The notes beneath the pieces were generated by a model. The model saw only the letters and a list, made by a program, of their open reading frames with translations, was not told where the DNA came from and ran no database searches. Positions 43,063 to 51,919 of a stretch of 64,000 nt of DNA are shown piece by piece; position 1 is the stretch's first letter, and each line of letters opens with the position of its first letter. The DNA comes from Burkholderia cepacia GG4. Its GTDB lineage: Bacteria; Pseudomonadota; Gammaproteobacteria; Burkholderiales; Burkholderiaceae. Position numbers and translations under genes: made by a program. The stretch is from positions 1-64,000 of the forward strand of contig NC_018513.1 of assembly GCF_000292915.1 (NCBI RefSeq), given 5' to 3'.

Positions 43063-43539
43063 TCAGTGCGCGGACACGGTGGCGAGGCGTGCGCGGCGGC
43101 GTTCGTTGAACACGCGTTGCGCGGCGAGCCGGCGTTCGAGCTTCGCGGCGAGGTCGACCGCAACGGCCACCGCGACCATCACGAACGCGGTGCCGGCGAG
43201 CATGACCAGCGCGATGCGCCAGCCGTCCTCGCGGAACAGCCCGCCGTACTGGACCGCCGCGACGGCGGCCGGCACGAAGAACAACAGCATGTCGGACAGC
43301 AGCCAGTTCGCGCCGTCCTTCACCCACGCAGGCGCGACGCGGCCCGAGAACAGCAGCACGAGGAGCACCGCGAGGCCGATCACGCCGGACGGCACCGGCA
43401 GCCCGACCGCGCGCACGGCCCAGTCGACCGCCATCCACAGCACGCCGAGCGCGGTGGCCTGCAGCACGATCCGGCCCGTGTGCGCAACGTTGCCCGAAGC
43501 GGCGGGGCGGGCGGTGGCAGTGGCGGTCGGCTTGGTCAT
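43063..43539 (-). CDS. lrgA: LrgA/CidA family holin-like protein
   Basis: A 158-residue protein with four transmembrane helices (LQATALGVLWMAVDW, SGVIGLAVLLVLLF, LLSDMLLFFVPAAVAAV and ALVMLAGTAFVMVAVAV) and the LrgA motif LPVPSGVIGLAVL. It is 14 bp upstream of lrgB. The ATG encoding MTKPTAT follows GGAG; another ATG four codons earlier is possible. Divergent from a LysR regulator that likely controls it. Confidence 0.9.
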   Translation of the reverse strand: MTKPTATATARPAASGNVAHTGRIVLQATALGVLWMAVDWAVRAVGLPVPSGVIGLAVLLVLLFSGRVAPAWVKDGANWLLSDMLLFFVPAAVAAVQYGGLFREDGWRIALVMLAGTAFVMVAVAVAVDLAAKLERRLAAQRVFNERRRARLATVSAH

Positions 43540-43579
43540 GGCGGGCTCCATACAGATAATTCTGTCAATGGTGCAAGTA

Positions 43580-43630
43580 TAGGGTTTCCCCTAACCATAA
43601 ATAAAATGACTTGTCTCTATCCTTGTCATT
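43580..43630. promoter_or_regulatory. candidate LysR operator in the lrgA-lysR divergent region
   Basis: Two inverted repeats lie in a 127-bp AT-rich gap. TAGGG TTTC CCCTA spans 43580-43593. AATGAC (43605-43610) is matched by GTCATT (43625-43630) with a 14-nt spacer. LysR-type regulators bind interrupted dyads of this kind between divergent genes. Assignment is inferred from position. Confidence 0.5.
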
Positions 43631-43679
43631 CCAATTCGGAATTCGTTTTTGTTCACCGCACCAATCTGGGGAGTGATCG

Positions 43680-44606
43680 ATGGAATTGCGCGCGCTGCGG
43701 TACTTCGTCGAGGTGGTCCGTCAGCAGAGCTTCACCGCGGCCGCCGACCGGCTATTCGTCACGCAGCCGACCATCAGCAAGATGGTGAAGGCGCTCGAGG
43801 ACGAGATCGGCTCGCCGCTCCTGTTGCGCGACGGCCGGCAGATGGTGCTGACCGACGCGGGGCGGATCGTGTTCCAGCGCGGCCAGGACGTGCTCGCCGC
43901 GCAGGCGCAGCTGCAGTCGGAGCTGAACGATCTCGGCACGCTCGGGCGCGGCGAGCTGACGATCGGCATTCCGCCGCTCGGCGGGTCGCTGTTCACGCCG
44001 ATCATCGCCGCGTACAAGCAGCGCTATCCGAACATCGAGCTGAAGCTGTTCGAGCAGGGCGCGCGGATGATCGAGGCCGCGCTGATGTCGGGCGAACTGG
44101 AACTCGGCGGGCTGCTGGAGCCGGTCGATCCGGGCACGTTCGAGCGGCTGCCGATGGTGCGCGCGCCGCTGTGGCTGGTCGCGCCGCGCGAGTCGCGCTG
44201 GGAGGACCACGCGACCGTGCCGCTCGCCGATCTCGCGCGCGAGTCGTTCGTGTTCTACGCGGAAAGCCTCGCGCTGCACGACGCGGTGCTCGATGCGTGC
44301 CGGCAGGTCGGCTTCACGCCGTCGATCGTGAGCCGCAGCGGCCACTGGGATTTCATGGCCGCGCTCGTGCACGCGGGGGTCGGCATCGCGCTGTTGCCGG
44401 AGCCGTACTGCCGGCGGCTCGACACGCGGCAGTTCACGTGCCGGCCGATCGTCGAACCCGAGATCACGTGGGCGATCGCGCTGGGCTGGCTGAAGAAGGG
44501 CTACCTGTCGCACGCGGCGCGGGCGTGGCTCGAGGTTGCGCGGGCGACGCTGCCGATCGCGTCGGGTGACGATCTGGCGTTCGGCGGGTTGCGGGCGAGG
44601 GAGTGA
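43680..44606 (+). CDS. LysR-type transcriptional regulator (CidR/CynR-like position)
   Basis: A 308-residue LysR regulator. The N-terminal winged helix (residues 1-60: ELRALRYFVEVVRQQSFTAA, VTQPTISKMVKALEDEIGS) is followed by a substrate-binding domain with two lobes (LTIGIPPLGGSLFTPIIAAY). It is divergent from lrgA with plausible dyads between, so it most likely regulates lrgAB and itself in response to a small effector. Confidence 0.92.
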   Translation: MELRALRYFVEVVRQQSFTAAADRLFVTQPTISKMVKALEDEIGSPLLLRDGRQMVLTDAGRIVFQRGQDVLAAQAQLQSELNDLGTLGRGELTIGIPPLGGSLFTPIIAAYKQRYPNIELKLFEQGARMIEAALMSGELELGGLLEPVDPGTFERLPMVRAPLWLVAPRESRWEDHATVPLADLARESFVFYAESLALHDAVLDACRQVGFTPSIVSRSGHWDFMAALVHAGVGIALLPEPYCRRLDTRQFTCRPIVEPEITWAIALGWLKKGYLSHAARAWLEVARATLPIASGDDLAFGGLRARE

Positions 44607-44672
44607 GGCCCGCCACGCGGGCGGCGGCGCGGAACCGGGCACGGGCGGGCGCCGCTGCGGCCCGCCGCGCGT

Positions 44673-46235
44673 TCAATGCCCCATCGCCGGCCCCGCGCCC
44701 TTCTTCGGCTTCGTGATCCACACGAGCGCCGCGAGCACGATGAACATGCCCGCCGACAGGTGGAAGAAGTCGTTGGTCGCCATCATGAAGCCCTGCTGCG
44801 TGACGAGCTGGTTGAGCTGCGCGTTGGCCGTCTGCCCGACGATCCCGAGCTGCGCGAGCGCGCCCTGATAGTCGGTCGTGTTCTGCGCGTAGATGCTCAC
44901 CGATTCCGACAGCCGCGCATGGTGATAGATCGCATCGTTCTCCCAGAACGTCGAGCTGGCCGCGGTGCCGATCGCGCCCGACAGCGTGCGCAGGAAGTTC
45001 GACAGCCCCGATGCGCTCGCGAGCCGGTCGTCGGAGATGCTCGACAGCGTGATCGTCGTCATCGGCACGAAGAAGCACGCGACGCCGATCCCCTGCACGA
45101 GCCGCGGCAGGATCACGTGGTTGAACGGCACGTCGAGCGTGAACGTCGAATTCCAGACCGACACGCCCGCGAACACGATGAACGCGAAGCACGCGACCAT
45201 CCGCAGGTCGAGCCGGTGCATGTTGCGCCCGATCAGCGGCGACAGCACGAGCGCGAGCAGCCCGACCGGCGCGGTCGCGAGGCCGGCCTTGCCGGCCGTG
45301 TAGCCCATCACAGTCTGCAGCCACAGCGGGAAGATCACGACCGAGCCGAAGAACGCCATGAAGCCGAACGAGATGATCAGCGCGCCGAGCGCGAAGTTGC
45401 GGTCCTTGAACAGCGACAGGTCGACCACCGGCTCCTTCTCGGTTGCCTCCCACACGAGCATGAACGCGAGCGACACGACCGCGATCAGCGCGAGCGCGAC
45501 GATGAAGGTCGAGTTGAACCAGTCGCGGTCCTTGCCGAGGTCGAGCATCATCTGCAGGCACGACACGCCGATCACCAGCAGCGCGAGGCCGATCGCGTCG
45601 ATCCGCTGCTTGGTCGTCCTGGTCTCACGGCCGCGCAGCAGGAAGTACGCGCAGGTCGCGGAGAAGATGCCGATCGGCAAATTGATATAGAAGATCCACG
45701 GCCACGTGTAGTTGTCGCTGATCCAGCCGCCGAGCAATGGACCGAAGATCGGCGCGACGATCACCGTCATCGCCCATAGCCCGAGCGCGAGCCCGCGCTT
45801 CGCGGGCGGGTAGCTGCGCATCAGGATCGTCTGCGACAGCGGCACCATCGGCCCCGATACGAGGCCCTGCAGCAGCCGGAACGCGATCAGCGTCTCGAAG
45901 TTCGACGCGAAGCCGCACAGCGCCGACGCGACCGTGAACGCGAGCACCGACAGCGTGAAGAGCCGCACCTCGCCGACTCGTCGCGCGAGCCAGCCGGTCA
46001 GCGGCACCGCGATCGCGGACGCGACGGAATACGACGAGATCACCCACGTGCCTTCGCTCGTCGCGACGCCGAGGCTGCCCGAGATGGTCGGCACCGCGAC
46101 GTTCGCGATCGACGTGTCGAGCACTTCCATGAAGGTGCCGAGCGCGAGCCCGACGGTGAGCAGCGCGAGCGCGCCGCCGGTAAGCGGCGCGGGTTCGGCG
46201 GCAGGGGGCGCGGCGGATGTCGTGGTGGCGGACAT
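44673..46235 (-). CDS. MFS multidrug efflux pump, DHA2 family (EmrB-like)
   Basis: A 520-residue proton antiporter with 14 transmembrane helices, the size of EmrB. The start shows motif D1-like LGTFMEVLDTSIANVAVPTI, then TWVISSYSVASAIAVPLTGW, motif C-like LGLWAMTVIVAPIFGPLLGG and GWISDNYTWPWIFYIN. DHA2 pumps usually need a periplasmic adaptor (EmrA) and an outer-membrane factor. No adaptor gene is present between this gene and the OprM-type gene, although both flank the MarR gene. Confidence 0.92.
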   Translation of the reverse strand: MSATTTSAAPPAAEPAPLTGGALALLTVGLALGTFMEVLDTSIANVAVPTISGSLGVATSEGTWVISSYSVASAIAVPLTGWLARRVGEVRLFTLSVLAFTVASALCGFASNFETLIAFRLLQGLVSGPMVPLSQTILMRSYPPAKRGLALGLWAMTVIVAPIFGPLLGGWISDNYTWPWIFYINLPIGIFSATCAYFLLRGRETRTTKQRIDAIGLALLVIGVSCLQMMLDLGKDRDWFNSTFIVALALIAVVSLAFMLVWEATEKEPVVDLSLFKDRNFALGALIISFGFMAFFGSVVIFPLWLQTVMGYTAGKAGLATAPVGLLALVLSPLIGRNMHRLDLRMVACFAFIVFAGVSVWNSTFTLDVPFNHVILPRLVQGIGVACFFVPMTTITLSSISDDRLASASGLSNFLRTLSGAIGTAASSTFWENDAIYHHARLSESVSIYAQNTTDYQGALAQLGIVGQTANAQLNQLVTQQGFMMATNDFFHLSAGMFIVLAALVWITKPKKGAGPAMGH

Positions 46236-46372
46236 CGGAATCTCCTAGGCCCGGCGCACACGACGCGCCGGCACAGAGCACGGGCGCGCGACACCGCGCG
46301 GCCCGGCCGGGGGGAACGGATAAGCGGACAGACAGAGCACGTGCCTCGTCATCTTCTGCCCAGACAGAGAAA

Positions 46373-46386
46373 TAAGCGAATGCTTA
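46373..46386. promoter_or_regulatory. candidate MarR operator upstream of the MFS pump
   Basis: TAAGC GAAT GCTTA is a perfect short dyad in the gap between the MarR stop and the pump start. A related AATGCTTGCTTA sequence lies in front of marR near 46957-46968. Both positions suit MarR autoregulation and pump control, but the match is short. Confidence 0.35.
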
Positions 46387-46410
46387 ACCTAGACATCGGG
46401 CCTCCCGCGC

Positions 46411-46899
46411 TCAGCAGTCCGGTTCGTCGGGCTTCGGGCAGCCGGCGTCGCCGGGCCCGTTGGCGATGAAGCGCTGCAGCAGGCCGGTGAGCGTCGCAAG
46501 TTCGTCGGCCGAAAAGCCGGCGAGCTGCGTGTTCAGCGCGGTCGCGATCAGCGACGGCAGCGCGCGGGCCGCATCGGCGCCGCGTTCGGTCAGCGTCAAC
46601 TCGATCACCCGGCGGTCCTGTTCGCTGCGCGAGCGCGCGACCAGGCCCTTGCGCTCGAGACGGTCGAGCATCCGCGTCATCGAGCCGCTGTCGTACGACA
46701 TCTTGCGCGACAGCTCGAACGGCGTACGCGCATAGCCGCGCGACAGCAGCAGGATCACACCGATCTGCTGCGCGGTGAGGTCGTACGGCTCGAGCGCGCG
46801 ATCCATCCGCTCGACGAGCGCCTGCCGGGCCTTGGTCAGGTAGTAACCGAGGCTCGTTTCCAGTGCGATGGTGTCGGGATCGTAGAGGCCGCCGTTCAT
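46411..46899 (-). CDS. MarR-family transcriptional regulator
   Basis: A 162-residue regulator with the winged-helix core (about residues 45-105): LTAQQIGVILLLSRGYART, MSYDSGSMTRMLDRLERKGL, then the wing SEQDRRVIELTLTERG. These are the classical MarR features. It lies upstream of the EmrB-like pump on the same strand and probably represses it, with release by a phenolic or drug ligand. Confidence 0.92.
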   Translation of the reverse strand: MNGGLYDPDTIALETSLGYYLTKARQALVERMDRALEPYDLTAQQIGVILLLSRGYARTPFELSRKMSYDSGSMTRMLDRLERKGLVARSRSEQDRRVIELTLTERGADAARALPSLIATALNTQLAGFSADELATLTGLLQRFIANGPGDAGCPKPDEPDC

Positions 46900-47064
46900 G
46901 CGATTGCGCGCGCAGCAACAGTGCGTTTCAGGTCAAAACGCGCCCAGTATCTTGAAAAATGCTTGCTTAGTCAATATTATTTCAGTCAACCAGTTACGAC
47001 GTGCATGTTGCACTGCCGGAGACGATGTTCTGACCGCTGCGCCTGCGCTGCCAGGCCCCCGAGG

Positions 47065-47358
47065 ATGTTCGCGATGCTGTTCCTGAAAAATGCCGCCGGC
47101 GCGCTGCGCCGCAACCTGACCGATACCGCTCATCATGTGTTCTCCGGGCCGCACCGCGGCTGGAAAATCGCGCTGTACGTGACGATGCTGGTGGTACCGG
47201 GCGGATCGCTGGCGGCGCTCGGGTTCGCATGGTTCGATCATCGCCGGCAGCGCAACGCGAAGGGCGCCGCACGCCGCACGAGCCAGCCGGCGGCAACGGA
47301 GCCGTCGACATGGCGGTCCGCCGCCGAACCCGTCCCGCTGCCCGTGCGCTGCCACTGA
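47065..47358 (+). CDS. small hypothetical membrane protein
   Basis: A 97-residue frame with one clear hydrophobic helix (IALYVTMLVVPGGSLAALGF, about residues 36-56), then basic residues (DHRRQRNAKGAARR) and a low-complexity tail. No family recognised. It is divergent from marR and upstream of the outer-membrane factor gene. Supported by an appropriately placed GAGG and protein-like composition in the first 65 residues; the tail is unconvincing. Confidence 0.5.
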   Translation: MFAMLFLKNAAGALRRNLTDTAHHVFSGPHRGWKIALYVTMLVVPGGSLAALGFAWFDHRRQRNAKGAARRTSQPAATEPSTWRSAAEPVPLPVRCH

Positions 47359-47638
47359 CGCCGCGCCACTGCCGCCCGCCTGACTGACTGACCAACGGCC
47401 GCGCCAGCCGCGGCCCGTTGTCGTATTCGACGGACGCGTTCCCTGTTTCGCCCGCAAGCGGTCCGTAATGGCCCGTAAACCGGCCGGCCGCGCCGGTAAC
47501 ACATGCGCACCGCTGCGCACCGTACCCTTAGGGCTGCGCAGCTTTCCCGCCGTCAGTTACCATTTGTCCGCCAGCGGCACCACGACCGCATCGCGCGACG
47601 CCGCTCGCCGGCCGTCGCGCCCAGACAGGAATACCACG

Positions 47639-49174
47639 ATGCCGTACGCCCCCCTCCCGCGCGCCTTTCGCCCGCTGAGCGCCGCCGTCGCCGTTGCGAC
47701 GGCCGTGCTGCTCGCCGGCTGCGCCGTCGGGCCCGACTATCACCGGCCCGACACGTCGATCCCCGCCGCCTTCAAGGAAGCGCCGGCCGGCTGGAAGGTC
47801 GCGCAGCCGGCCGACCGGGCCGACCGCGGCCCGTGGTGGAGCGTCTACAACGATCCGCAGCTCGACGCGCTGATCGGCAAGCTCAACGCGTCGAACCAGA
47901 CCATCGCGCAATCGGCCGCCGCGTACCGGCAGGCCCGCGCGCTCGTCACCGAGGCGCGCGCCGCGTATTTCCCGACCGTCGGGCTGACCGCGTCCGGCTC
48001 ACGCGCCCGCTCGGCGCGCACGTCGGGGTCGTCGAGCTTCGGCAGCAGCTCATCGATCAGCAACAGCTACAGCGTCGGCCTCGACGCAAGCTGGGAACCC
48101 GACCTGTGGGGCAAGGTGAGCCGCACCGTCAGCGCGCAGCGCGCCGGCGAAGCGGCCGCCGCGGCCGATCTCGCGAACGCGCGGCTGTCGCAGCAGGCGT
48201 TGCTCGCGCAAACCTACTTCCAGCTGCGCACGTCCGATGCGCTGCAGAAGCTGCTCGACGACACCGTGAAGTCGTACGGCGAATCGCTGAAGCTCACGCA
48301 GAACCAGTACGCGCAGGGTGTCGCCGCGCGCGCGGACGTGATCCAGGCGCAGACGCAGCTGCAGAGCGCGCAGGCGGCGGCCATCGAAAACGGCGTCGCG
48401 CGCGCGCAGTACGAACATGCGATCGCGACATTGATCGGCGAACCGGCCTCGACGTTCTCGCTGCCGCCGAACCCGCTCGCGGCCGAACCGCCGATCACGC
48501 CGGTCGACGTGCCGTCCGCGCTGCTCGAGCGTCGGCCCGACATCGCGGCGGCCGAGCGCCGCGCGGCTTCCGCGAACGAGCAGATCGGCGTCGCGATCGC
48601 CGCGTTCTTCCCGACGCTCACGCTGTCGGCCACCGGCGGCTTCCAGAGCTCGGTGTGGTCGCAACTGTTTACGCTGCCCGCGCGGTTCTGGACGGTCGGC
48701 CCGCAACTCGCTGCAACGCTGTTCGACGCCGGCCTGCGCGCCGCGCAAACCGACGCCGCGCGCGCGACCTACGACCAGGACGTCGCCGCGTATCGCCTCG
48801 CGGTGCTCACCGCGTTCCAGGACGTCGAGGACAACCTCGCGTCGCAGCGCATCCTCGCGCAGGAAGTCGACGTGCAGCGGCAGGCCGTCGACAGTGCCGA
48901 GCACGCGCTCGCGATCGTCACGAACCAGTACAAGGCCGGCACGGTCGCCTACCTGAACGTGCTGACCGCGCAGACCACCGCGTTCACCGCGCAGCAGAAG
49001 CTCGCGACGATCGCCGGGCAGCGGATGGTGTCGTCGGTCGGGCTCGTGAAGGCGCTCGGCGGCGGCTGGGATGCGTCGGACATGACGCGCGAAACGGGCG
49101 ACATGGCCGCGCCGGCACCGGTGCCGGCGTCCGGGGCGGCGGCGCCGGCCGCCGTGCCGGTCGCACAGAAGTAA
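47639..49174 (+). CDS. outer-membrane efflux lipoprotein (OprM/NodT family)
   Basis: A 511-residue RND/MFS-type outer-membrane factor. The signal peptide ends in the lipobox LAGC (Cys near residue 26), then VGPDYHRPD, a hallmark of the NodT family. Two homologous halves of strands and long helices follow (the periplasmic tunnel). The tail is an Ala/Pro-rich linker. The ATG encoding MPYAPLPR follows AGGA. It probably serves the neighbouring EmrB-type pump or another tripartite pump, but the adaptor is not encoded here. Confidence 0.9.
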   Translation: MPYAPLPRAFRPLSAAVAVATAVLLAGCAVGPDYHRPDTSIPAAFKEAPAGWKVAQPADRADRGPWWSVYNDPQLDALIGKLNASNQTIAQSAAAYRQARALVTEARAAYFPTVGLTASGSRARSARTSGSSSFGSSSSISNSYSVGLDASWEPDLWGKVSRTVSAQRAGEAAAAADLANARLSQQALLAQTYFQLRTSDALQKLLDDTVKSYGESLKLTQNQYAQGVAARADVIQAQTQLQSAQAAAIENGVARAQYEHAIATLIGEPASTFSLPPNPLAAEPPITPVDVPSALLERRPDIAAAERRAASANEQIGVAIAAFFPTLTLSATGGFQSSVWSQLFTLPARFWTVGPQLAATLFDAGLRAAQTDAARATYDQDVAAYRLAVLTAFQDVEDNLASQRILAQEVDVQRQAVDSAEHALAIVTNQYKAGTVAYLNVLTAQTTAFTAQQKLATIAGQRMVSSVGLVKALGGGWDASDMTRETGDMAAPAPVPASGAAAPAAVPVAQK

Positions 49175-49201
49175 GCGGGAAAGGAGTGGGCGCCGCGCGC
49201 G

Positions 49202-49990
49202 TCAGCGCGTCGCGTCGCCGAAGATCAGCGACACCTCGTTGTTGCCGAGCGGATGGCCGAGCAGGTTCAACAGCCCCGCGAGGTTCGCCTGTTGCTCGGG
49301 CGCCGCATGCGCGGTGCCGCGAAACCCGCCCTGACCGGGGCCGAAGCTGCCGTGCCCGTCGAGGAACAGCGGGCCCTGCGTCGTCGACAGGTCGAGATCG
49401 GCGCCCGATCCCTTCGCCTGCACTACTGCGCGGTACGACCCGAGCGGCTTCACGCGCGACACGCGCGAACTCATCGAATCGATCGTCACCGTCAGCTGGC
49501 CGAACGCGTTGGCGCCGATCATCCGCCAGTCGGTCCAGCCGAGCCGCACGTTGCCCTGCAGGTCGAGCGTGTTGAACGGCGTGCCGAGCCCCGCGAGCAG
49601 CGACGCGGGCACGGCCATCGTGCCCGCCGACAGCACCGCGCCGCGCCACGTTGCGTCGAGCGTGACCGCATCGGGCATCGCCTCGGTCTGCCGCATGTGC
49701 ATCTGCACGCGCCCGGTCAGGAGCGGCCAGAAGCGCGTGGTCCATTCGACCCGGCCCGGCAGCAGCGTCGCCGCGCTCTGGTCCGCGCCCGGCGCGAGCA
49801 TCAGCGTGCCCGACCCGTGCCACAGCGAGCCGTCCGGATCGACGAGGTTCACGTGGCCGCCGGTCGCGCGCGCGAACTGCGGCGCGATCCACGCGGCCGG
49901 CGCGAGCGCGACGAGCGTCACCGCGGTCGCGAGCCCGCCTGCCATCCCCCACTGCAATGCGGCGACGAGCCGCCTGATCCCTGGCCTCAT
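49202..49990 (-). CDS. gspN: type II secretion protein GspN
   Basis: A 262-residue inner-membrane protein with one N-terminal transmembrane helix (LQWGMAGGLATAVTLVALAP) and a periplasmic beta-rich domain (GSLWHGSGTLMLAPG, LPGRVEWTTRFWPLLTGRV), the GspN pattern. It is accessory to the T2SS and the last gene of the gspG-N run. The ATG encoding MRPGIRR is used; a GTG nine codons earlier is possible. Confidence 0.9.
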   Translation of the reverse strand: MRPGIRRLVAALQWGMAGGLATAVTLVALAPAAWIAPQFARATGGHVNLVDPDGSLWHGSGTLMLAPGADQSAATLLPGRVEWTTRFWPLLTGRVQMHMRQTEAMPDAVTLDATWRGAVLSAGTMAVPASLLAGLGTPFNTLDLQGNVRLGWTDWRMIGANAFGQLTVTIDSMSSRVSRVKPLGSYRAVVQAKGSGADLDLSTTQGPLFLDGHGSFGPGQGGFRGTAHAAPEQQANLAGLLNLLGHPLGNNEVSLIFGDATR

Positions 49991-50021
49991 CGGCCGACCG
50001 CCGCTGGTTTCATCCACTGCG

Positions 50022-50528
50022 TCATTTCTGCATCGAGGGTTGCATCACGGCCGTCAGGTCGACCTGGCCGTCTTCCTTCAGTCCGGTCACGTGCGCTTCG
50101 CCAACCTGCACCTTGAACTGCCGGCGCGCGTCGTCGAGCCACTGCGTCCACACCGGGAACGGCACGTTCTTCATCTGGATCTGCACGCCGTTGCCGACGA
50201 TCTGCGCCTGCGCGCCCTGCAGCCCGTGATCGGACAGCGACGCGGTCAGCGCATCCTTCAGCGCCAGCCCGGTCGGCGCGACGCCTTGCGCGGCGGCCGT
50301 CAGAGACTTCGCCTCGTTGGCCTGCTCGGTCATCTGCGCGAGCTCGCGGCGCATCGTCGGCAGTTCGTGCCGGATCCTGGCGCGGCCTTCCTGCGCCGGC
50401 GACCACAGCACCGAATACGCGATCGCGACGGCCAGCACGGCGCCGCCCCAGCCGAGCAGCGTCTTTTCGCGCGGCGTGCGCTCGCCCCAGAACTGGGCCA
50501 GCGTCTGGTTCAGTTGTTCGGTCTTCAT
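50022..50528 (-). CDS. gspM: type II secretion protein GspM
   Basis: A 168-residue inner-membrane platform protein with a short cytoplasmic start (FWGERTPREKTLLGWGG), a transmembrane helix (GGAVLAVAIAYSVLW, about 28-43), a coiled coil and a ferredoxin-like periplasmic domain. Its ATG overlaps the gspL stop as ATGA. It partners GspL. Confidence 0.92.
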   Translation of the reverse strand: MKTEQLNQTLAQFWGERTPREKTLLGWGGAVLAVAIAYSVLWSPAQEGRARIRHELPTMRRELAQMTEQANEAKSLTAAAQGVAPTGLALKDALTASLSDHGLQGAQAQIVGNGVQIQMKNVPFPVWTQWLDDARRQFKVQVGEAHVTGLKEDGQVDLTAVMQPSMQK

Positions 50529-51895
50529 GAGCGGCTCCGGATCGTCCATTTGCCGGTGCTGCTGTCGACTTCGCCGGCCAGCCCGTTGCGTGCGAGACGC
50601 TGCGGGAAATCGGGGTCGACCTTGACCTCCGGCTTGAAGCCGACGTCGAGCCGCCGATCGTGATAATCGAGCGACGCGATCCCGTTCAGCGGCAGCGCGC
50701 CCATCGAACGCGACAGCCCGCTCGACAGCGCGAGGAAATCGTTCGGCGACAGCTCGCCCGCCGCAACGCGCAGCTGGTCGAGCTGGCGCTGCATCTGCGC
50801 GGGCGGATCGAGCACCGTCGTCGTCTTCGGGAACGCGGACAACAGCGTCTCGGTGATCTGCGCGGACAGAGCGTCGCGCTCGCGCGACAGCTTCCACCAG
50901 TGCACGTTCATGCCGATCACCGCGACGCCGAGCGTGGCCGCGACCAGTGCGATCGGCACGCGCAGGCGCTTCACCGTCGCGCGATCGAAGCGCCACGGCT
51001 GCGACTCGAATTCGAACTGGCACAGATCGAAGTGCTCGGCGAGCGCACGCCGCGCGAACGTGTCGAACGACAGCGGCTGCGCACCCGGCAGCAGCGGGCC
51101 GTCGGCGCGTCCGACCGACGCGAGCCGCGGCTCCGCGCCCGGCTCGCCGAGTTCGTACAGTTCGACGTCGCCGCCGCCCGCGAGCGCGGCCAGCGTGCCG
51201 CCGGCGCGCGATGCGGGCGCCGCGAAACCTTCGCCGAGCGCACCGCGCGCGACCGCGAGTTCGAGTCGCGGCGCACCGGCCGCCGCCGGCTGCGCACCGG
51301 CTTCGACGAGTGCCGGTTCGACCGTCGTCGCGAGCCCGAGCACCGCGGCCACCGCGGTCGGGCGAACGGTCGGCTCGGCCGCATCCGTGATCGCGTCGGC
51401 TTTGACGGCCTCACCGTCGGCAGGTGCTTGAAGTGCCGTTTCCGCCGCCGCGCGCGGCGCGGGCAGGCAGCGTGTCGCGGGCACCGCGCTCAGGTGCCGA
51501 TGGCCGGCCGCGGTGAACGCTTCGCAGATCGTGCGGAACCACGCGCGATCGACGACGGCCAACACGCGGCGGCCGTCGGGCAGCGCGACCGGATCGAGTG
51601 CGATATGGCAGCCGAGCGGATCCTGGATCAGCTGATCCTCGACGATGTTGGGCAGCGCCTGGCGCAGCTTCGGCCCCTTGAGCGGCGGCACGGTCGCGGC
51701 CAGCAGCAGCACGTCGCGCGCAGCGACGATCAGCACCGTCGCATTCGCGCGCGGCAGCAGCGTGAGCGCGGCGCGGCCTGCGCGCTGCACCTGGCCGGCC
51801 TTGTCCACGAGCGTGAACGGCAGCTCGGGCCACTGCCACTCCTGCAGCGGCACGGCCGGCTCGCGCGGCGGCAAAGAAACAATCAGCGTGCTCAA
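50525..51895 (-). CDS. gspL: type II secretion protein GspL
   Basis: A 456-residue platform protein. The actin-like cytoplasmic domain (residues 1-300, starting MSTLIVSLPPREPAVPLQEW) recruits the GspE ATPase. A transmembrane helix near 315-335 (VPIALVAATLGVAVIGMNV) and a periplasmic ferredoxin-like domain follow. The cytoplasmic domain contains an unusually long Ala/Glu-rich insertion (about 150-250), probably a flexible linker. Confidence 0.92.
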   Translation of the reverse strand: MSTLIVSLPPREPAVPLQEWQWPELPFTLVDKAGQVQRAGRAALTLLPRANATVLIVAARDVLLLAATVPPLKGPKLRQALPNIVEDQLIQDPLGCHIALDPVALPDGRRVLAVVDRAWFRTICEAFTAAGHRHLSAVPATRCLPAPRAAAETALQAPADGEAVKADAITDAAEPTVRPTAVAAVLGLATTVEPALVEAGAQPAAAGAPRLELAVARGALGEGFAAPASRAGGTLAALAGGGDVELYELGEPGAEPRLASVGRADGPLLPGAQPLSFDTFARRALAEHFDLCQFEFESQPWRFDRATVKRLRVPIALVAATLGVAVIGMNVHWWKLSRERDALSAQITETLLSAFPKTTTVLDPPAQMQRQLDQLRVAAGELSPNDFLALSSGLSRSMGALPLNGIASLDYHDRRLDVGFKPEVKVDPDFPQRLARNGLAGEVDSSTGKWTIRSRS

Positions 51896-51919
51896 GAGCT
51901 CCTCTCCCGAATGGCGTCG

